Of a DNA stretch of 5,907 bases, positions 5,720 to 5,907 are shown piece by piece. The DNA comes from Coriobacteriales bacterium (GTDB taxonomy: Bacteria; Actinomycetota; Coriobacteriia; Coriobacteriales; UBA8131). The position numbers were made by a program, and so were the translations under genes. Position 1 is the first letter of the stretch, and each line of letters opens with the position of its first letter. Where the stretch lies: NCBI GenBank assembly GCA_031272005.1, contig JAISUQ010000011.1:1-5907 (forward strand), read 5' to 3'. The notes under the pieces were generated by a model. The model had not been told where the DNA came from. It saw nothing but the letters and a program-made list of their open reading frames with translations, and did no database searches.

Positions 5720-5907
5720 ATGGCCAAGGTATTCCTGATCGACATGAAGGGCTGCGTAGGCTGCCACGGTTGCCAGATAGGCTGCAAAGACGAGCACTGC
5801 GGCAACGACTGGAGCCCCTATGCCCTGCCCCAGCCGCTGACCGGCCAGTTCTGGTGCAAGATCAACCAGACCGAGCGCGGCGCCCGCCCGCACGTCAAGG
5901 TCAGCTA
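5720..5907 (+). CDS. Transhydroxylase-type 4Fe-4S beta subunit, N-terminal part (3' truncated)
   Basis: The frame is open to the window end and gives the first 62 residues. LIDMKGCVGCHGCQIGCKDEH (residues 6-26) carries the CxxCxxCxxxC cluster motif: C12, C15, C18 and C22, the first of the 4Fe-4S sites of DmsB/NrfC-type ferredoxin subunits. The following NDWSPY, FWCKINQTERGARP order parallels the Pelobacter transhydroxylase beta subunit as I recall it (CQDCNNCFMGC, DEHELNEW, ERRERGTYP). C27 is an additional cysteine not part of the motif. There is no signal peptide. It should be the electron-transfer partner of the alpha subunit that ends one base upstream. Full members are about 275 residues and hold three clusters, so roughly three quarters lie outside the window. 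Whether it ends in the same beta-sandwich domain as the subunit at the left edge cannot be seen. Confidence 0.92.
   Translation, partial: MAKVFLIDMKGCVGCHGCQIGCKDEHCGNDWSPYALPQPLTGQFWCKINQTERGARPHVKVS

Noticed and set aside
4309..5805. Minus-strand open frame of 498 aa opposite the Mo-enzyme 3' half
   Set aside because: Same reasoning: it spans the alpha/beta gene junction of the real operon and shows no recognisable motif.

Overview
The window looks like part of one co-directional operon (all genes on the + strand) from a GC-rich anaerobic or facultatively anaerobic bacterium. No rRNA or housekeeping gene is present, so I do not assign a taxon. The strong purine-rich ribosome sites and Mo-enzyme genes resemble those of anaerobic aromatic degraders, but this is inference.

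Layout: (1) bases 1-297 are the 3' end of an iron-sulfur beta subunit of the pyrogallol-phloroglucinol transhydroxylase type, ending in a small beta-sandwich domain. (2) 298-459 is a gene-free spacer rich in inverted repeats. (3) 460-807 encodes a small protein with two zinc-ribbon-like four-cysteine modules and a Pro/Ala tail built of four 9-residue repeats. (4) 855-1379 encodes a VOC-fold (glyoxalase/dioxygenase superfamily) protein. (5) 1422-2957 encodes a Major Facilitator transporter. (6) 2958-3075 is a spacer with a 9-bp stem-loop. (7) 3076-5718 encodes a large molybdopterin (bis-MGD) oxidoreductase alpha subunit of the transhydroxylase/resorcinol hydroxylase type. (8) 5720-5907 is the start of its iron-sulfur beta subunit, cut by the window end.

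The locus therefore carries parts of two transhydroxylase-like Mo enzymes: the beta subunit of one at the left edge, and the alpha plus beta subunits of a second at the right. Between them lie a transporter, a VOC protein and a zinc-ribbon protein. A reasonable reading (inference) is a cytoplasmic pathway that imports a polyhydroxylated aromatic or related compound by the MFS carrier. The Mo enzymes would then move, add or remove ring hydroxyls, and the VOC protein would perform a further isomerisation, cleavage or hydrolysis. The alpha subunit keeps the His and Asp-Ser residues of the transhydroxylase active site but differs at other pocket positions, so its substrate is probably not simply pyrogallol. 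The zinc-ribbon protein has no clear role and is the least expected member of the cluster.
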